A stretch of DNA of 52,865 bases from an uncultured Ruminiclostridium sp. (GTDB lineage: Bacteria > Bacillota > Clostridia > Oscillospirales > Ruminococcaceae). The stretch covers positions 1 through 52,865 of the forward strand of contig CANRII010000003.1 in NCBI GenBank assembly GCA_947630685.1, in the 5' to 3' direction. The notes beneath the pieces were generated by a model. It was given only the letters and a program-made list of their open reading frames with translations. It was not told where the DNA came from and did not search any database. The position numbers and the translations under genes were made by a program. This document shows, piece by piece, positions 1 through 15,000 of the stretch; position 1 is the first letter of the stretch; the number at the start of each line of letters is the position of its first letter.

Positions 1-3000
1 CCGTAAGTCGCATAGACATGGGTGCCCTCTATCTCGTTTATCAGGAATTTGCCGGTCTTTTCGTCTACTTTACAGTAACGACCTTCATACAGCTTGACCG
101 CCTCGCCGTAAGCGTTCACCGGCAGGCCGTACTCGTTGAGCAGCTCTACCTTGATACCGTTTATGCCGGGATCGTCAGGCTTTCCGTCATAGTCAAGGTC
201 CTGCGTCGCATGATCGAACAGCTTTCTGCTGAATATCGTCTTTTCACCTTCGGGGGTATCAACGGTGACATTTTTAGTGATATATTCGCCCTCGTCGAGC
301 TCGGTATTATAGTTCTCGTCCAGCCAGATATAGCTTCCGATATAGCCTTTATCCGGAGGAGTTACCAATGCTACGCCCGCGGAGGCGGATTTGTTTATTA
401 CCTGACCGTCGGCGGTATCGGCAAAGTTGTTCCAACCGCTGTAATCCTTGACTGCTTCACGCAGATCGGAAGAGGTCATTGTATCTTCATTTACATATGC
501 GGGAGCAGAGGGCAGATTTATCGGAGCGTCCATCTCGTACGTCACCGACAGCTTATGCTGCGGCCGAAGCTCATAACCCTTTTTGGGCTCTACGTACAGC
601 ACCTGGATATTTCTGCGCAGCAGTTCGTAATCGGTGTCGGATAGCTTGCTCTTCATACCGGTAAGCTCGCTGAGCTTTACGTAATTATGAGTGTGCTTCC
701 AATTATCGTTGCCTTGCAGCGGGGTATAGAAACCTGCCTTTTTCGCATCCCAATCGCCGTCCGAAACAGTGGGGACCCTCGGCAGATCTTTAATAGAGTC
801 CATATCCGCTTTTGTGATATTGCCGTTATTATAGTTGAACGGACCTACCCAAATATTAACGTCTGTGCCGTCGACAAGCACTTTTTCTTCACCGTCGCCC
901 GTATCTTTGACCTTTACGCTTTCCGGTCTTAAATAACCGCGCCAGGTCGAACCTTTATCCGTGCCTCTCTTGCCGGTGTCGGTTATATTATCGTCGTCGT
1001 CGTACGGAAGCACATCGTATATGATAGGATTAGTGAATACGTTACTTCTCGACGAATTCGACAGCGCAGATTCAAAGCCGTATACCGTACCCTCCGGTAC
1101 CAGCGACGGGCTGTTGTTGTCTTTTCCTCCCTCTGTACGGCCGTTTCCGTATTCCGAGAACGACAGCTTGCTGTCTTTCATCTGTGCGGATTCTTCAAAG
1201 GTTATACCGCCTACCGTATGCACAATGGTGATCTCACTGTTTGCCATGCCGTTGTCGTTGATATCACGCGTATCGGGAACGTAAGCGTGTACCGAATCCG
1301 ACTCCTCGCTCGGCAGATACGGAGAGAAAGAGCCTTTCTTAAAGCCGTAGCCCTTTGTATTGAGCAGCGCGCTGTTGCCTATCACTCCGGAGGTCCTTAT
1401 AGGCAGCATATATTCAACTACCAGCTTCTGCCCCGGCTTAAGAGTACCCTTGAAGCTCCAGTTCAGCACCTTTAATTCCACGGTGCTGCTGGTAGTTACC
1501 TCGGTCGGCTTGTTATAGGATCTGAATCCGTCAAACGTCAGTTCCGTTTCTTCTACCCTGTTTCCGTCCGAGTCTATGACATACCAAGCCCATTGCATGT
1601 CTTTAAGACTGAAGCTTGATTCTCCGACAAGCTTTCTTGTATAATCTTTATGCAGGAAAGACTCTTCATAATTATCGGAAACATTTGTGAAAAAGTCCTC
1701 GCTGGTATTCAAATTCTGGATATACGGCAACACCACCGAAATTCCCGGATCGGTCGTATTATCCGCTTCCTTATTTTGGAGCCCGACGTTACCCTCTTCT
1801 ATCGCCCTTTCTATATCAGCCTGGGTGAAATTGTGCATGGTCACGCTGTATTTAAGGGTCGGAATGCCGTCGGACGACTTTATGGTAATGTTATCTTTCC
1901 AGCCTCTTTCGGTATCGTTTATCGCGGAGAAGTTCCAGCTGTTTACGTCTATCGCCAAAACCGGGTTCTGGCTGCTGACATAATAGCCCGCGCGCGCCGT
2001 ATCAGCGGAGATAACGCCGCTGTTTTCATCTTCATAGTCGCTGTATTGCGAGTGTACCGACGCAAAATGATTTACATGCAGCTTATCCGGCGCGGTATTG
2101 GTCCTGGTAAGCGCGACAAACGCCGCGTTGCCGCCCGGCTTGCTTACAGTCATATTATCGATGTTGGGCGCAAACTCCGCTTCCGTAGTAACGCTGTCGG
2201 GCAGCGGACGATCTACATTGTGACGGTTGGGGTCCGCCTCGTCCATTTCAACGTCGCTTTCGCGGTCTTCTAATGCTTTATATCCGTTATATCCATCGGC
2301 GTCGATATCCAGCCTGAAACCGCTCGGTACAAGCAGCAGCTCGCCGTCTTTGCCTTTTTCCTCCGCCTCGACGACATACCTAACCTGGTATATGGTCGCG
2401 CGAAGTCTGCCGTCATTTATCGCGATAAAGTGATTTTTGTCTATACTGAATCCGTCTTTAGGCGAAAGCTCTATCCATACCGGAGTTTCGCCGATATTGC
2501 CGGTAATATCATCAATAGTGACGTCGCCGTCGTCGTTTTCCGAAATGATCGCGGTAACGTCGCCGGGCTCGATTTTTTCTCCGCTGTAGTATTCCGGCTC
2601 CAGCAATTCGTTTTCGCCGCCCGGCATTTCGGCGCATTGAACGTATACCCGCAGCTTTAGCTTTTCTTTAAGCTCGGCTATCGTTTCTTCACCAAGGTAA
2701 GAGGGCAGCTCCCACAGACCCGAAGCTATACCGAGTACGGAACCGGGCGTGGGTTTATCTGTAGGCTTTGCGGGATTCAGCGTTGCGCCGCTTGTTCCGC
2801 GGTAAGGTATACGGTAATCTATGGTAAAGGATCTTACCGCGCCGCCGGTATTTACCGCCTGGTCGATGTACATTAACATCTGCTTTGCGCCCTTTACGGA
2901 AACGTCGTCCACTATCTTATAGTCGTCGCCTATATCGGGGTTCACCATTTCCACTCTCGGCTCGGAGGTGTCCACGCGGATACTTGCCGCCGGCTTTAAC

Positions 3001-6000
3001 AGCAATACCTTAGCGGTCTTATCCGACGCGTAAATATCGGTATGATCCCCGTCGTCGCCGTAATTAGCGGGATAAATGTATTCAACATTGGTATCATCAT
3101 AGGATACCGTGCCTTTAAGCTCGCCGTCAAGATATTTGCCGTCGGTATCATCCAGCGTTACATAAGTGTCGGCATGGTAATCTCCGTCCCAAACCTTATC
3201 GCCGCCCAGTACAGGGTCTGTGCCGTCGGGAGCCTCCGCACGGTCGATACGCGCGGGTATCCCCACTACCATAACGTCGCCGTTGCCGAAATAGCCCGGC
3301 AGCTTTTTACCATCTACGAAATCCTGATACTTGGTGATTTGATCGCCCGGAGTGGTTATAGTAAGCTTGACCGTTTCGGTAAGGTCGACTTTGTTTTCCT
3401 TACGCTCTATCTGTACGTCAAAGCCTAATTTTTCCAGCGCGTCCTTAGTTATCCGTATAGGCTCGCCCTCGCTGCCCGCGCGCTTATACAGCAGATAGAA
3501 ATCGCCCTTAACTGCATTATAAGTAACGATTTTCGGCAGCACGAAAGTGACGACTATTTTCGCGTGTGTAACGTCGCCCTGCTGCTCGTATTTTATTAAT
3601 TCTTTAGTATCGCGGACGTTATCGCTGTACTTGTTGTATATCTCGGAGTAATAGTACAGAGTATCCCCGTACTGTACAGACTGTATTCCCTCGACGGTAT
3701 CGTTCGTCTTATCTGTTTTGTCGGTATTTGTATGGTAGTACCGCAAATCCTCTTTGCTGTCCGCGCCCTTATCCTGAGTGTAGCCGCGTCCGCCGAGCCA
3801 GCCGTAATCGCCGAGCCAAGTGCCCGAGCTTGCAAACTTGCTGTCGGTATAATTTGCGGTAGCCTCGTTTACGCTGACAAAGCTGTCGTTTTTAACGCTC
3901 GGGGATTTTATTCTTATACGGTTAGTGGTATATACGCCGGAATCGATGTTGTCGTTTGTAACCTTTTCGCCGTTCAGATTTACGTCTACATGATCGAGGA
4001 TCTCGTCGCCCTGCCAGCTTTCGAGTATTACCTCAGCGCCGGTCTCGTGGTCGCCGTCAGCAACGCCTTCTTCCTCCCAGTAGCGCACATCGCCGCCCTG
4101 CTTACTTTTACTGTCTGCCGCTATATCCGCGGCGTCGATAAGGCTGTAGGTGCGCTCCTTGCCGTTTATCGTCACGCTCCTCTGAATATCGGGGATATTG
4201 CCTATCCTGTCTTCGCGCTGATCATTGATCGGGTTGCCTGCGGTAACGTATGCGGTTTGACCGTATGAGGTCTGCGGCTTATTGCCTACCCAGTACGGGT
4301 TGTCGGCAGCGGCGTCCTTTACCTCGCTGTCGATGATGAATTTGAAGTTTTCCAGCCTGCTGGAAACAAAGGTGTGGTTCTGCTCGTACTGTAACAGCTC
4401 GTCTTCTGTACCCTCGGGCTGGCACTCGGTAAAGAACTTGAACGAGAAGGTCATACTCTCGCCGGACTTAAGCGTTGCCTTGTTCTCATTACGCAAGGTG
4501 ATGTCTTTTGCAAAGAATGTTATCTTAAATCTTTTAAGCTCTTTAAGATACTCTACCTTGTAATCATAAAGCTCCTTAACGCCTTTTGCAAGCTTCCAGT
4601 CAAGCACCTTGTCGACATTCTCGCTGTCGGTTTTTGAGAACAGCGTGCCGTCTACAGCTTTTGGCACGATACCGTAAGGCAGTATATCGGTAACAACGGG
4701 ATAATACAGCGTACCCATGTTTCCGCCGTCGGTGGAATAGGTATGCTCCCACTTGTAATATTTGTTGACCGGAGTACTATTCGGCGTCTTGCCGTCTGAG
4801 TTGTAATTTTGCTCGTGGTTGGGGATATACTTCTGCAAATAGTATTGGTTTTCTACATGGATATTAAGCTCCGAAGTATCTCCGTCGGAGTTTAGATAAT
4901 ACTTATACGGGTCGATCGTATTGTTTTCATCGCCGACCGTAGTCCAGGTACGCAGGAACGGCTTGCGGATATGCGCGCGTGTTCCGGTGGAGGCGTAGGT
5001 GCTGCGAGAACCGTTGCTAAAGCTGTTCTTCGTTTGCATATCTTTATCTTCGGCGGTGGTATAGCAATCGTACATTTCGCGGTTGCCGATATTCATACCG
5101 TTTATATACGGCATGTTCGGCGAACCGTTTACATAACGCGTGAAGAACTGATGATTCTGAGGAACGCTGTTTCTCGTGTCGTCGATATCATTCGTATGAA
5201 GATAACCGTTGTAGATAAAGTCCATTCCGGCGTACTGCGTACTGATGTTTGCGCCGTATGAATCTGTCCTTGCTTCGTTTTTGCAGCTGCCGACGTCTAA
5301 GAGAGTGGCGTCGGTATAGTTGGAGATGTTATTCTCAACAGCATAGTTATAGGTGTTGCCCCAATGGCTGCTTATATCGTATATCTGGTAGTAAAGCTCC
5401 TTTGACGGCTCGGCGGGACGTACCAGCACCTGATCGTACATATACTCGTCGTCCGGCGTTTTATATACGCGCGATGGGATATCCACCAGCATTATATAAC
5501 CGTTGTCGGCTTTCCTGCCAAACCACTTTTTAAGCGGACTTTTTACCGTTATCTTAAGCACCCAAGACGCTTCTTCGGCGTTATAGCCCTGATAAGCATC
5601 AGACTTATCATAGATGTTGCCATAGCTGTCGTCGGTCTTATTCATGTTGGACTTACTAAGCTCCGGATCAAGCATCATATCCGGCGTTTGATATTTTCTG
5701 TCCGTATCGCCGGGCGCCTGCAATATTTCAACCTCTATATCGGCGGTCACAGACTTAAGATCCATATTATTTGAAGGTCCGTTGTTGGTTTTTACCGTGA
5801 TACCGTTTGCTATTTTCGCGGCAAGCTCAGATTTTTTATCTGAAGAGATAACGCCGTCGTATTCTTCGGTAAACGCCGAGGGTTCTACTCCCTCCGGCAT
5901 GATATAGGTAAACTCTATGCCGTTTTCTATATCCCAGTCGCCGTAGTTATATGCGCCGAGCCTTGTGGTAAACTCCTGATAATACTCAAGCGTTGTTATG

Positions 6001-9000
6001 CTGTCGTCGTTAAACAGCCGCATACGCTGGTTATAGTCGCGGTAGTCGTAAGTCTGGTTGTCGGTGTTGGTCAGATAATTGTAATCGACGTCATACCTGT
6101 TATTGTAATAGTTGGTAGGCAGGTACTCTTTTCCTGCGGCAGCGCTGTTTTCGCCGATAAGCTGAGAGCTTCCCGCAAGCCATGCGGTCTGCAAATGCAC
6201 TCTCGCCTGCGCCCAGATAAGCGGAGCTTCATGCCCGTCGCTCCAGTCGTCTACGCTGTTCTCGCGCAGCTTCATTAAAAGCGCATAATAATCCCTATCG
6301 TCTTGGCTTTCCTTAGCCAAAGCATAGTGACGGTTATCCGGCGTGGGCAGCTTGTTATAATCCGCCTCGGTATCTGCAACAGGCTTATAATAGGTCGCCT
6401 GCTGATTATTTCCGGAATTCATATCGTAATCGTCAAGGCGGTTATTATTGCCGTTGCCGTTCTTTGTTGAGCTTGCCTCGCCCTTGCCGTTTGTGCTGGC
6501 GTTTGAATCGCCGCTGCCCGGCATATATACCTCTGCGTCTTTGAGATACTGATATTTGTCGATGTTGGGGTTTATATCGCCGCTTACCGCAACGTCATGG
6601 TACAGATAGTTCATGTCCATGAGATTATTGGCGTTTGCAAACTGCTTTGTATATCCGGTGTAAGTTACATATTTATCGCCGTGATTCCAGCCGATACCGC
6701 CGACATAAGGATAAGAAGCGGTGTCATAATAACCGCCCGCCGCGGTCTGATAATACTCGCCCATCTTGGGGTAGTAATCGACGTAAACGCTGTCGCCTTT
6801 TATATCACTTGAGCCGTTGCGTTTTGTGTACGCCAAGGGCAGGTCATTTTCCCTTGCGATGACCTTGTACTGTATTTCTATACGCTCTCCCGGTTCAAGC
6901 GCCACATCCTCAAACGCTATCTTGTAAACGCTGAATGTACGCTCGGTATTTTCTACATTAGTGCTATCAAGCACGATATCGGCAAACTGCGGGTTTGACG
7001 CCATGCTGTAGCCGTCTTTGTCGTCCTTGGTGACTATCATATCGCCGCCGTAATCGGGAGCGGTATAATCCTTTTTGGTTATCTTGTATTTTATATCCGA
7101 CTTCGGATTGCCGCTTACGTCATACCATACTATGCTGAAATCGCCGGTGCAGCCATTATCCACCGTGGCGCTTTCGGTCTCGGTGATCTCGGCGGTTTGG
7201 ATATACTCTGGTATCTTATCGAATATCACCGGGTTTAATAATCTTCCCTGAAGATCCTTTCCGGTAGTGGTGGCGGGGTTGTTGTTCTTTACCGTGGTCT
7301 TGAACCACATGGTATCGCCGGGACGGTACCCGAGCTTCTGCGTGGCTTTCGGGTCATATACTGTTTTAGCCTCGCTGTCCTTATCGAATATCTGCGTATG
7401 CAGAGTAAGCATCGGCCGCTCGCGCAGGATATCTTCGTCGGTCTTGCCGCTGCCCTCAAGCTCGGTCTTTCCGGTGAATATTTCGGATTTATCGCCCTCC
7501 ACACCGGAAACGGTATTCGTAACGTTTTCGGTATGCTCATGGTAAAATACGACATTAGCGTCCAGCTGCATATTATAGGTGTCTTTGGACTCAACGTTTG
7601 TCGCAGCTCCCGCAGCCTTACGGACGTCGCGGTATCTGCCCACGCCGGTAAGCTCAAACGGCTGCTTTGCCGTTATCTCGGTGACGCTGCCGCTATCATA
7701 GGCGGGCACATCGTAAAACGTCCACCTTACGCCTATCGCGTTGCGGATATAGTAAGGATTGTTCGGGTCGGTGGTGCTTATTTCTCCTTCTTCTTTCCAT
7801 TCCGTCTTATATCCGGAGGAATAAATACCCTCGTCGGTAAAGCTCGAATCGGCTGTCATGAACAGATACCATACGGTGGCTTTTTCGTCCTTAGTCGGAT
7901 GCTTAAAATCTACCGGCTCGGTAAGATCAAAGTCCTTTAAGAAATTACCGTATGTGTCCTTATGACCGAAGTTTACGGTATAGGTGACGGAATCCATGTT
8001 GTGCCGCGCGTCGTTATATATTTTTTTGCTTGACGTTTTGCCGTCCTTTTCCTTGAGGGTGATAGTCATTTCCTGACCATCATATTGATCGGTATTATCG
8101 ACGTATGCGTAATCTATATCAAGGTCATGGCTGTTATAGAAGCTCATTTCATTGTAAATACGGGATATATATGTATTCTCTTTGGTGCTGCCGTAGAATG
8201 CCGATGTGCCGGTGACCTTGCCCCTGAGGAAATGTATCGCCTGATTATCGTATTTGGTATACTCGGTATCTAATTTATAGCTTAGAATCTTGTTGTAAGC
8301 TCTTGTATCGCCGGTGCCGTCGGTACGGTATATCTCATACTGGGAATAGGTATGGGTATGGCGCGCCGCCGCCTCATATCTCGGGTATTGTGACCAGTTA
8401 GAGCCGGAAGCATTCATTATCTTGCTGCCCTCTGTCAGATCACCCTCCGGTATCAGCTGGGTCTTTACCCTAATAACTATTCCTGTGCCGGGCTTTACCG
8501 TCCATTGAGAGTCATCGATAACGTCTTTTCCTGCCAGCGTATCCGGCAGTTCGCCTACCGAGATATCAAGGACTTTATAATTGGTGTCGTTGTCGTCCGC
8601 ATCGAAGTAATATTCCTTACCGGAGAGCAGAATATCCTCGCCTGATCTTGCGGTGATATTGCTGCTTGATATTCCGGTACCGTTGCTTTCGATCGTCCAG
8701 CCGATTATACGCTGACCGTTCGGCGCGGTAAATCTGATATCCGGATGATAAAGCGGGAGCAGAGTATTTTTAGCGTTATCGCCCGCGTTGAGCGTCAGCT
8801 TATACTCGACGTAATCGTAAGGCATAAGGTGGCTTATATCTACGTTAAGCTCATCGTTTTCGCCGCCCTCGGTTTTAGCGTCCATATCAAACGCAAAGGT
8901 ATCATTATTTTCCCCCGCGCCGACGATGTCCATATCTACCTTCATCTCGGCAACGCGGTTGCGCAGATGTACATCCTCGACGGTATCGGACGTCATCGCA

Positions 9001-12000
9001 GTAAACTTGCCCGCGTTAAGGTCCGCGGCGGTGACGGTGTTTAGCGTCGGAGTGTCGATGGTGTTGCGGAGGTAATAGCTGGTGTTGTAATAATTGGTAA
9101 CATAGTTGGTAAGGTCAGGGCTGATAGACGACGGCCTGGAATCTATCGTCCATGCGTCTTTTTCTATATCCTCCCTGGTGCGGTCTACAAATATGCCGTC
9201 GTAATAGTACGCGTGACCCTCCGGCATTTTAACGTCTACCTCAAGATTACCGTCCGCGTCATGCGGCAGCTGATCGTTTTCGTCCATAACTATGCCCGAA
9301 TAATCCGGCTGGGCGGGAGTAAGCCATTGTCCGCCGTCTAAAACGCTTTCATTGGGGACAAACATCTTGTTTTCCCTTAACGGTTTTACGGCGTTAAAGG
9401 ATATTACAAAGCTCTTTACAAATTCTTTATAATAAACCGCTTCGGTATTGTCGGTGGTGTAGGTCGCAAGCTCTCCGAGATTATCTTTAAGAAAATCATT
9501 TACATTAAACGCATAATATTCCTCGTCTTCCGTCAGCTTGAAATATTTGCTGTATTCTCCCTCTTTGAGCTCGGAGAGAGTGAAGCTCTGCGGGGTGTTG
9601 TTTTTGCCGTAATTAAGCGTTATCTCTGTGAGATTGAACCATGTACCCTCTACAAAATCTCTAGGCACATAGATATTTTTCAATCGATAATAGTCGTTAA
9701 GCGTATTAGTAACCTTAACGCCGCTTACATGCGTGGACACGCCCGAACCGTCCAGCGCGCCGGAGCTGTCCTTTACGGTGTTTACGTCGGGACGGTTTTG
9801 TATAGACACCTTGTAAGCCGTGACGCTCGGGTCAAGGTTGTTTATCTGATAATCGTATACTTCGCTGTTAACATCCGCGTTTACATCGTCGCTCTTCTCG
9901 TTGTACTTTTCGAGCTTTACGCCAAGCTGATACGGCAGGCGGTAACCCATATACCTCGCGGTATCGGTCACGGTCTTGTACGCGTCGGTCTTGTCCTCCA
10001 TGAACGACTTGGATTCCATGGTGTTAGTGGCGTTTTTCTTCTCGGTATCGTTGTCCTCGTATATTATGTATACGTCGCCCGCAACATATATATCTCTATC
10101 GGAGCTGCTGTTACCGAAATCGGTGGGCTTGGGCATATTTGTCTGGTTAAGCTCGGAAGCGGATTCGCAGTTGCCGGGCAGATCGGACATATAAATTTTG
10201 TAGCTTTGCAGGAATTTATTTTCGGGCAGCACGAGAGCACCGTCGGGCTTTTTCTCGTCCTCGGTGTAAGCTATAATTATTTCGTAGTAGTCCTCTTTGC
10301 CCTCCTCGCTGCTGAGCTTAAGCTCTTTAATATTATCTTTATCTATAGTGATAACATCGCCGACAGGTTCAAGCTCGGAGATCGAAGTCAATGCGATACT
10401 GCCCGGCTCGGGATCGGGATCGGGCTCCGGTTCGGAGGATCCCGATATTTTACAGTTAGCGAAATTACCGGCGCATACATCGCAGTCTTTATTGTAGGAT
10501 TCCGCAGAGCAGCGTTTTTCACCGGTGCAGGTGCATTCCGGCGGCTTATCGTACTTAAGCTGAAGCTCTATCTTATCAATATAATCATACAGAGCCTTGG
10601 AAATGTATATCTTTCTGGTCAAAAAGCCGTGATACTTCGTTGCGGCGTCGTATTCGATAAGCGGCAGCGTATCGGTAAGCTCCACCGTATCGGTGTAGCC
10701 GTGCTTACCCGTCCAGTCCATAGCATTTTCGTAATGCCAGTTGTTCTTTAATGAGTCTGTAGCCGGATATGTGTCTGTACTATTATAATCGCTGTTACGC
10801 ATACTTTGCTGATAGAACGCCACGGCATATTCATAGCTTTCACCGAAGATGACGTTGTCGTTTGCGTCCGTACCGGATTTTAATGTCCATGTGCCTTTGG
10901 AATTTTTAACGCCCTTAAGTATATTGTTGTATTCGGGATAAACATAGACATATGCGTTAGATACCAGATGCCTTGCATCGTAAACATCAGTAGCCTTATC
11001 GCCCCAATACCAAGAGGTATAGAAAAAGTATTTATCCCAGTACGACCATGAGGATACCGGAGTAGGAGTAGGTGTTCCGCTCTCATCTTCGGGCACGGTC
11101 TGTCCAAACTGTTTTCTTACCTTTGCTTTTGCGCCGTCTCTTTCGGTGTAGCCGGTCACGCATTTATCGCCTACGACAAGGTCAGCGCCGACCGTCGCAT
11201 GGCAATCGCCCTCGTTATAAAACCGTCCGGTGACCTCGAACATAAACTTGGTAGTCTGGTCGTCAGCTTTATACCATGTGCCGTAATCGGGATCAAGCGC
11301 TTTGCCGTCCTTTGCGGCTGCCTTGTTTATATCAAGGTTTATTATTATCTTCGCTATCTGCTGTTGGCTCTTAAGTGCTTCAGAGTAATTTTTAGCGGGC
11401 TGACGATAGTAAAGCTCGTTTTTCTCATCTGCGGGAACGGTTTTGTATCTGTCACCGTCCTTATCTTCATCGTTAAGATTGCCGAGCAGATTTATTCTGA
11501 AGAATTTGTTGTCCCCGTCGCCTTCAACAGAATTATTCTGCCACTCGGATTTATATATCTTATATTCCTTGCCGTCTTTGGTAACAACGGTTATATAGTT
11601 GAAATAATCCTTTGCCCTCGGGTCTACCTTAAGGTAATATGCGTCAAAATTATCGGTAGGCAGAGTGACGGTCATATTGACGTTTGCCGCGGTATTGAAC
11701 GACCGTGACGTAACATAGTTCAAGCTCTGATGTTCCTGAGAGTCCATATTTCCTTTGACCGCAGGGTACGCAATTGGCAAGGTGGCGCCGTATTGCAAAT
11801 ATTGGCGGAAATCCACCATAAACGAGCCTATAGACTTATATCCGATGTCAAGCTCCGAATTGTCGTTAAATGGACCGTTATTGGTAGTTTTCCAGTATCT
11901 TGCTACATGCTCAAGAGAGGTGGAAACCTTATCAAAACGGCCGGATGTTGAGCCGGCGTCACGGTAGCCCGCCACTATCACGGTATCGAAATACATCTTG

Positions 12001-15000
12001 CTGACGGTCATCTGCGCCGAGTCGTTTCTATTTATCGTGTAAGTGTCGGCATGAAGCCCGTCAAGGTAGTTATTGCCCTGCACGGTGAGATATCTGTTTT
12101 CGCCGAAATTGCTGTCCGCAAAGCCGTAAAACTCCACCCAGCCGGTGTACGCCTCTTCTTCGGTAACATCCGATTTTTCGCCGGTGTATATCTCGAATTT
12201 TTCGCCCTCAAAAGCTATCCTGCCGAGATTATCTATGCCAAGCTCGATAAGGTCTTTTTCCTCTATGGTAAACAGACCCTTTTCGGCGGTAAACGTTTTG
12301 TCGCCTGCAGTAAGCGTTCCCGCGTCCTTATCGTAGGTAAACGCAACGCCGCCGTCCATGTCGTCGATATCATAGAATACCACCGACAACACTTTTTCAA
12401 ACTTATCCAAAAGACCCTTATTCAGCACCAGCTTTGTGGTGTGGAATCCGGTGTGCGCCTCGTCGCCTTTAGTGCTGTCGTTTATCGGCAGGTTTATTAT
12501 AAGCTCGCCGTCGTCCAGCACCGATTTTCCACGGTTTACCGCGGTAATGCGGAAATTAAGATCACGGTCGTACGGCACCGCAAACGCGTTTCTGTTCGCG
12601 TCGCTGAGCGTGCTGTCTTTCTGATCTTCACCCTTTTTTCCATAATAGTATATATCCGCCTCTATGCTGAGCGCGGGCTTTTCTACCTTAAGCAGGTTTT
12701 TAAGGGTGAGCTCGCGGCTCTTCATGGATTCGTTGTCCGGGGTGACGGTCATGTTGGCGTACAGATCGCCGTACCCGTCGGAATTACCGGTAAGCTCCAC
12801 CTTGAGCGATTCCTTGCCGTCAACGACAGACTGACCCCTGTAATCCGAGCAGCGGATAACTATGTATTTCAGCTTTTCAATGTCGGTATAGTCGGAAACC
12901 GTGATGGTTATATTGCCGTCCTCGTCCGCTTTGAATGTTACGGGAGTGCCTGTAACGTCCTCGCCCGGCGCGGCGCTGTCCCAGTCATATAAAGTTATGC
13001 TTTCTATATCGGCTATGCCGGAATTGGTAATGGTTATAGTTTTAGTATCAAATCCGGTTATCTTGGTCTTTTCCCCGTCGGTAAGCTGCTCAATACCCGG
13101 CAAAGCGATAAGGATATCAGCCGAACCCATCGGCGCTAACGACTTATTGAGCACCTCGAAATAGTAGCCGGTATCGTCCAGCTTATTAGGCACGGTAAGA
13201 GAATATTCATTGGGCTGCCTATTTCCGCTGCTTATTGTGTTTTCCGATGAGGTTTCTTCGGGATCGGGATTTTTATTAAAGCTGTGTCCGGTGATATGCA
13301 GGTCGATGGTAGTGACGTACATCTTTGCCGAATCTTCGGCGCTGTCGTTAAATTCATTATTGGAATAATCGGTCTTGAAAACGCCTTTAGGGCTGAACGG
13401 AACGGATATGGGATTCTTTTCGTTCTGTCCTCCGGTGACATAGTTCGGCTTACCGTCGAATGCAACGTAAACTTCCTCGGAGATCGGAGTTTTCTTTTCA
13501 AAGGTAGCGAATTTAATATCCGCGCTGAGCAGGTTCTTTCCTTTCCACTTATCTATAGTGTTGGGGAGATATACGCTGCCGTCCTCGCCTTCTACCAGCA
13601 GGTTTTGAAGCTCCGAACCTTTAAGCGTAACGGGAGTTCTTGTATTGTCTTTCGCCGGGAAGTACAGAGTTATCTCGCTTATGTTCTGTTGGCCGTCTAT
13701 CTTTTCCAGCAGCCCTTTTGAGAAGATTATCTTTTCCGTGATAAGGCCGTATTTCAATACGTTTTCCGTGCCGCGCTTGTTAAGAAGATCGCCGGAGCTG
13801 AACACGCCGGGGATAAGGTCGGATATTTCGGACTGGTTTCCGAGCTTATATCTGAATCCGGAATCAGGCATATTTATCGGCACGTCAAGCGCATTTGCGT
13901 ACAATGTACCGCCGTTCACGGTATCGGGAGTATATGCCTCCACTTCTATCAGCGGATCTGCGGGCTCGGTCTCTATGGTCGCTTGCTCTTGCTCAAGGTA
14001 TACCTGAAATTCTCTGTATGTTTCGGCATCCTCGTGCGCCGACTTAGGCACCCATATCTTATGGACATACTGAGTGACAAGCTCGTTGGGATATACGTCG
14101 CCGTCCGGCGCGATACCGTTTATCTCTATCCTGCCGTGCAGCTTTTCTCCCGGCAGTATCTTCTCTTTGAAATGTATGCGGAATTTACCCGTGAACCTTG
14201 CGCCCGGGTTTGAACTGATATATCCGTCTATAAGCGTGTCGACGTCGGTTATAGACCAGGCGGTCTCATAGCTCTTGAGCCCTTCGGTGACGCCGCCGTC
14301 CGTTACCGTTCCGAGCGGTACAAATTCGGACTTGCCGGCGGATTCAAATTGAAATTCTACGGTGTTCTCTTTTCTGAACCAGTCGGTGAACTCAAAGGCT
14401 TCAGCCTCCTCGCCGTCAAGGGGTTCTTCGCCCATGATAAAGGATATGCGCTTAAGCAAAAACTCCGTATCGGAATCCGTCCCGTCCTGGTCAAGGCTGT
14501 CCTCCGCATAAGCGTCGAACAAAGGTATATTGCCCTTGTTCTCAAAATCACCGAGGAAGTAGCTGCCCTCTCCGCGGATAGCCACCGTTTTTTTATCGCT
14601 GATAGTCTCCACGCCGTCGATATCTTCATAGACAAATTTTTTGTGGGAGAATTTATCCACGGCTTTATAGATATTTTCGGGGAAGTTGTATTGCTTCGTC
14701 CAGGTGTAGTTGCCGTCGCCGAAATAAACCGTATCATAAGATTTAGGCACCTGGAAAACCTGGTATTCTCCGAAAGAGTCTTTGCGTTCGGGAGTAACCG
14801 TGATATTTGTGGTATAAGGCACGGCAAATATGTACGTGCGGGAATTTATCTTTGTGGCTGTTTCGCTGTTGTCCGCTTGTATCGGCGTATCGCTGCAGCC
14901 CAGAGTTATCTGACGGTTAGTGTCGATAGTGTAAGGAAGCGTCGGCTGAGTTACATTGCTGAAGCTGACAAGATCCCAGTTTTCGAGATCTTCTTCGCTT

